From Paenibacillus sp. FSL R5-0341 (lineage in GTDB: Bacteria; Bacillota; Bacilli; Paenibacillales; Paenibacillaceae): a stretch of DNA of 64,000 nt. The stretch lies in assembly GCF_037975235.1 (NCBI RefSeq), contig NZ_CP150241.1, positions 806,001 to 870,000 of the forward strand, in the 5' to 3' direction. This document shows positions 61,806 through 64,000 of this stretch, one piece after another. The notes beneath the pieces were generated by a model. It did not search any database, was not told the origin of the DNA, and saw only the letters and a program-made list of their open reading frames with translations. The first letter of the stretch is position 1. Each line of letters opens with the position of its first letter. The position numbers and the translations under genes are program-made.

Positions 61806-62750
61806 TTATATATGCGATTCATGTGATCCATGTTTAATGATATGAATGATTTTGTGCTTAGCGTCTTTGGCTTCAGGAATCGGATACAGCACGAAGACGT
61901 GATTCATTTTGGGATATACGAAAGTATGATGCTCAATACCTTGGTCCGTCAGCTTTTTATCAAGCTCCATGTTGTCCGGAAATAAACCTTCATGGGTTCC
62001 GATGAAGATGCTAATCTTGCCAAGCCCTTCGAAATCCCCGTAGATTGGACTAATGAGCGGGTCATTCAGCTGTTTATCGGCTGCCCAAATCCGACGAATC
62101 ACATCATACCCTTCCACAGCCAGCATGGGATCTCTGGTCTCATAGTCGAAGATAACGGGATTATCCAAAACCATATCCACACACGGTGATAATAGAATAA
62201 TGTCTTTGGGCTGAGGAAGAGAATTCATCTTCAGGTAGTGTGCAAGACTTAGCGAGATATTTCCTCCTGCTGAATCTCCCATAATGGTTAGCTGTAAGGG
62301 ACTTTTTATGGATGCAATGATATCTCGATACAGATTTAGAAGTTTTGGATACGTATGCTGATAGTTGAAGTGAGGCAATTTGGGATAGATGGGGGCGATT
62401 ACTTTGGCATTCAGCGCCTGAGCCATATGATCCATGAATTTCCAATGGAAGGACAGCGGTTGATGCGTATGTGCTCCTCCATGAATATAGAGAATAACCC
62501 GTTGATCAGGGGAACTCTGGTCATTTAAAGTAAACACCTGCATGTCTTCATAGGAACGCTCCTTGATAGGCGAAGTTAATTTAACTTTACCTAATTGATA
62601 GGGCTTAATGTTCTCAACGCCCATGTGCTCCAGATGTTTCTGTGTATGTTCCCGTGTGGATAGATTTTTCTTGCTATCTAATGTTCCGATGTATTTTTCT
62701 AATAAATAGCTCGTTACAGAGCGTCTTTTATTATAAATTTGTATGCTCAT
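61806..62750 (-). CDS. alpha/beta hydrolase, hormone-sensitive-lipase type
   Basis: 314 aa. The oxyanion motif HGGAHT (His90) and nucleophile elbow GDSAGG (Ser160) define the HSL (family IV) esterase branch. The base is the His in PKMNHVF near the C-terminus. No signal peptide. It probably cleaves short acyl esters. It is preceded by an unusual 19/20-bp-spacer promoter with a dyad, which implies control by a MerR-type activator responding to stress or electrophiles. No merR gene is in the window. Confidence 0.87.
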   Translation of the reverse strand: MSIQIYNKRRSVTSYLLEKYIGTLDSKKNLSTREHTQKHLEHMGVENIKPYQLGKVKLTSPIKERSYEDMQVFTLNDQSSPDQRVILYIHGGAHTHQPLSFHWKFMDHMAQALNAKVIAPIYPKLPHFNYQHTYPKLLNLYRDIIASIKSPLQLTIMGDSAGGNISLSLAHYLKMNSLPQPKDIILLSPCVDMVLDNPVIFDYETRDPMLAVEGYDVIRRIWAADKQLNDPLISPIYGDFEGLGKISIFIGTHEGLFPDNMELDKKLTDQGIEHHTFVYPKMNHVFVLYPIPEAKDAKHKIIHIIKHGSHESHI

Positions 62751-62789
62751 TTAAGGATCGTCCTCTCATCATTGAAGGTTGATATGTAT

Positions 62790-62821
62790 AGTATAAAGGT
62801 TGAAGTATACTTCAAGGTCAA
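62790..62821 (-). promoter_or_regulatory. MerR-type promoter with perfect 16-bp palindrome
   Basis: On the minus strand TTGACC (62821-62816) and TTATAC or TATACT (near 62796-62790) are separated by 19 or 20 bp, and the spacer contains the perfect palindrome TTGAAGTATACTTCAA (62800-62815). A long spacer with a central dyad is the hallmark of MerR-family promoters. Confidence 0.7.
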
Positions 62822-62898
62822 GGCTGGCATGCAGCAGGTACCAATCCTTATGGTATAGAATGAAACTTATGAGCGCATCTATGTTATGATCTTTATAT

Positions 62899-62914
62899 AT
62901 TCAAAAGTTTGAAT
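62899..62914. promoter_or_regulatory. candidate ArsR autoregulatory operator
   Basis: ATTCAAAAGTTTGAAT, an imperfect palindrome (7/8 per arm) right after TATGAT (62885-62890), so it covers the transcription start of the arsR-type gene. Confidence 0.55.
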
Positions 62915-62929
62915 AAAGGGGTATAACGT

Positions 62930-63259
62930 ATGAATCAGAGCATACAACAGTTTAAAGCGGATTTTTTCAAAGCCTTGGCTCACCCCATGCGGATTCAGAT
63001 TCTGGAGTTGCTGAGTGAAGGGGCAAAGAACGTCAACGAGTTACAAAGTATCCTGGGGTCTGAAGGCTCCGCTGTTTCGCAACAACTGGCTGTATTACGT
63101 AGCAAAAATGTTGTGCAGGGTCTGAAGGAAGGGACTACGGTCATATACTCTCTGCGTGATCCTTTGATTAAAGACTTGCTGGAGGTTGCCAAGCAGATTT
63201 TTGACAATCATCTGGTCGATGCCATTTCCATGTTGGAAGATATCCGCAAAGAATCATAA
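62930..63259 (+). CDS. ArsR/SmtB-family winged-helix regulator
   Basis: 109 aa; AAAGGGG before ATG. Residues 8-90 form the winged helix (FKADFFKALAHPMRIQILEL, VNELQSILGSEGSAVSQQLA, LKEGTTVIYSLRD). There is no cysteine at all, so a thiol metal site such as ArsR or CadC uses is excluded; sensing by His/Asp or of another signal is possible. A SulP gene follows 169 nt later with related half-sites in its promoter, which suggests direct control of that transporter. Confidence 0.9.
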   Translation: MNQSIQQFKADFFKALAHPMRIQILELLSEGAKNVNELQSILGSEGSAVSQQLAVLRSKNVVQGLKEGTTVIYSLRDPLIKDLLEVAKQIFDNHLVDAISMLEDIRKES

Positions 63260-63269
63260 ACACGCGAAA

Positions 63270-63313
63270 CAAGAGGAACCGGAAGTAAGTTCAGGTAACT
63301 TCTTGTTTTTTTG
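63270..63313 (+). terminator. terminator of the ArsR-type gene
   Basis: AACAAG ... GGAAGT pairs with ACTT ... CTTGTT, followed by TTTTTT. The stem has interruptions. Confidence 0.55.
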
Positions 63314-63348
63314 CATGTAATCCACGTCTCAGGTTGTGAGCATTTCGA

Positions 63349-63404
63349 TTGACAGGGTGCTCGCACGGGCGTAGTCTTTTTATTATATTCAAATATTCAA
63401 ATAT
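63349..63404 (+). promoter_or_regulatory. SulP promoter with ArsR-like half-sites
   Basis: A perfect TTGACA (63349-63354), a 17-nt spacer and a weak TAGTCT (63372-63377). Immediately downstream ATATTCAAATATTCAAATAT (63385-63404) carries two ATTCAAA half-sites identical to those before the arsR-type gene. Confidence 0.55.
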
Positions 63405-63428
63405 ATAAAGAAAAGAAGGTTAAGTCAG

Positions 63429-64000
63429 ATGAAATGGATGGGGAGATATGCAGGGTACAATGGTTCTGCTTTTCGGAAGGATCTGTTATCAGGGCTAATT
63501 GTAGGTATTATTGCGATTCCACTCGGTATGGCGTTTGCTATCGCTTCCGGGGTCAAACCGGAGTATGGCTTGTATACCACGGTGATCGCAGGGATTCTCA
63601 TTTCCTTGCTTGGTGGTTCCAAATTTCAGATTGGCGGGCCGACGGGGGCATTTATTCCGATCCTCTTCGCCATTGTGATGCAGTATGGATATGAAAATCT
63701 GCTGATTGCCGGAATTATGGCCGGAGTGATGCTTGTACTAATGGGGTTGTTTAAGCTTGGGGCGTTAATCAAGTTTATCCCACGACCCGTGACCATTGGA
63801 TTTACGGCGGGTATTGCCGTCATTATTTTCAGTGGGCAGATTGCTAATTTTCTGGGACTAAGCGGGATTGTGAAACATGAAGATTTTTGGTCCAATATGA
63901 AAGAAATCGGGGCGCATATCTCAACCATTAATATATATAGTTTGCTGACAGCAGGCTGTTGTCTGACTGTTATTCTGCTTGTGCCGAGATTTGCACCGAA
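63429..64000 (+). CDS. SulP-family anion transporter, 3' truncated by window edge
   Basis: The first 190 residues are present and the frame is open at the window end. It begins MKWMGRYAGYNGSAFRKDLL then SGLIVGIIAIPLGMAFAIAS, the SulP helix 1 with the PLGMAFAIASG motif, followed by GLYTTVIAGILISLLGGSKF and QIGGPTGAF, a hallmark of SLC26/SulP proteins. KFIPRPVTIGFTAGIAVIIF is also typical. SulP members import sulfate, bicarbonate or other anions; the STAS domain would lie outside. GAAGGTTAAGTC precedes ATG. Likely under the ArsR-type regulator. Confidence 0.92.
   Translation, partial: MKWMGRYAGYNGSAFRKDLLSGLIVGIIAIPLGMAFAIASGVKPEYGLYTTVIAGILISLLGGSKFQIGGPTGAFIPILFAIVMQYGYENLLIAGIMAGVMLVLMGLFKLGALIKFIPRPVTIGFTAGIAVIIFSGQIANFLGLSGIVKHEDFWSNMKEIGAHISTINIYSLLTAGCCLTVILLVPRFAP

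Noticed and set aside
1..64000. CRISPR arrays, tRNA or rRNA genes, prophage or restriction systems
   Set aside because: No regularly spaced repeats, cloverleaf or rRNA segments and no such protein genes were found on either strand.

Overview
The window is a chromosomal segment of a Gram-positive, spore-former-type bacterium, most likely a Paenibacillus or close relative. This rests on strong AGGAGG-type ribosome sites with frequent TTG and GTG starts, sigma-A promoters, many intrinsic terminators, Bacillus-family orthologues (YerB, YkaA/Pit, YerC, DgkB, RlmD, YrzA, YqfQ/VrrA-like, YxjG), an SLH-anchored giant surface protein and a very large hybrid histidine kinase with a BTAD-type regulator. 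No rRNA, tRNA, prophage or CRISPR array is visible. The window starts inside an AraC regulator and ends inside a SulP transporter.

Layout. 0-6.5 kb: AraC fragment, DUF1129 membrane protein with a small membrane ORF upstream, an alpha/beta hydrolase, a LigB-type dioxygenase, a DoxX protein with an FNR-like site, and a YerB-type lipoprotein. 6.8-12.7 kb: ykaA-pit phosphate uptake, CorA, a DIP1984 protein, an AlkC-like repair protein and a YqfQ-like protein, with two groups of DnaA-box-like sequences. 13-17.3 kb: yerC-cbiX, a TetR/ketopantoate-reductase-like divergent pair, DUF4395, and a secreted NLP (necrosis and ethylene-inducing type) protein. 17.6-19.4 kb: a complete IS200/IS605-type element with tnpA and tnpB. 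19.6-25.6 kb: dgkB, a structured intergenic repeat, rlmD, and cysDN, in which CysN ends in a decayed APS-kinase-like domain. 25.8-38 kb: housekeeping and unknown genes (LRR protein, YrzA, Dus, ankyrin protein, SF0329-type, YxjG-type, radical SAM plus HemG, AlkD-like, DUF4317).

38.2-56.4 kb is the most distinctive block. A two-component system on the minus strand (about 1043-aa hybrid kinase with two kinase modules, overlapping by 4 nt a REC-wHTH-BTAD regulator) is divergent from an operon of an S1-family membrane or exported protease, a 1720-aa secreted Ig-rich protein and a 2563-aa protein ending in three SLH domains. This looks like a regulated cell-surface assembly.

56.4-64 kb: an AraC regulator divergent from GH105 and GH112 genes (probably pectin rhamnogalacturonan-I oligosaccharide use), a tiny protein that is 47 percent methionine with five cysteines, a small unknown protein, an alpha/beta hydrolase behind a MerR-type promoter, and an ArsR-type regulator next to SulP with matching candidate operators.
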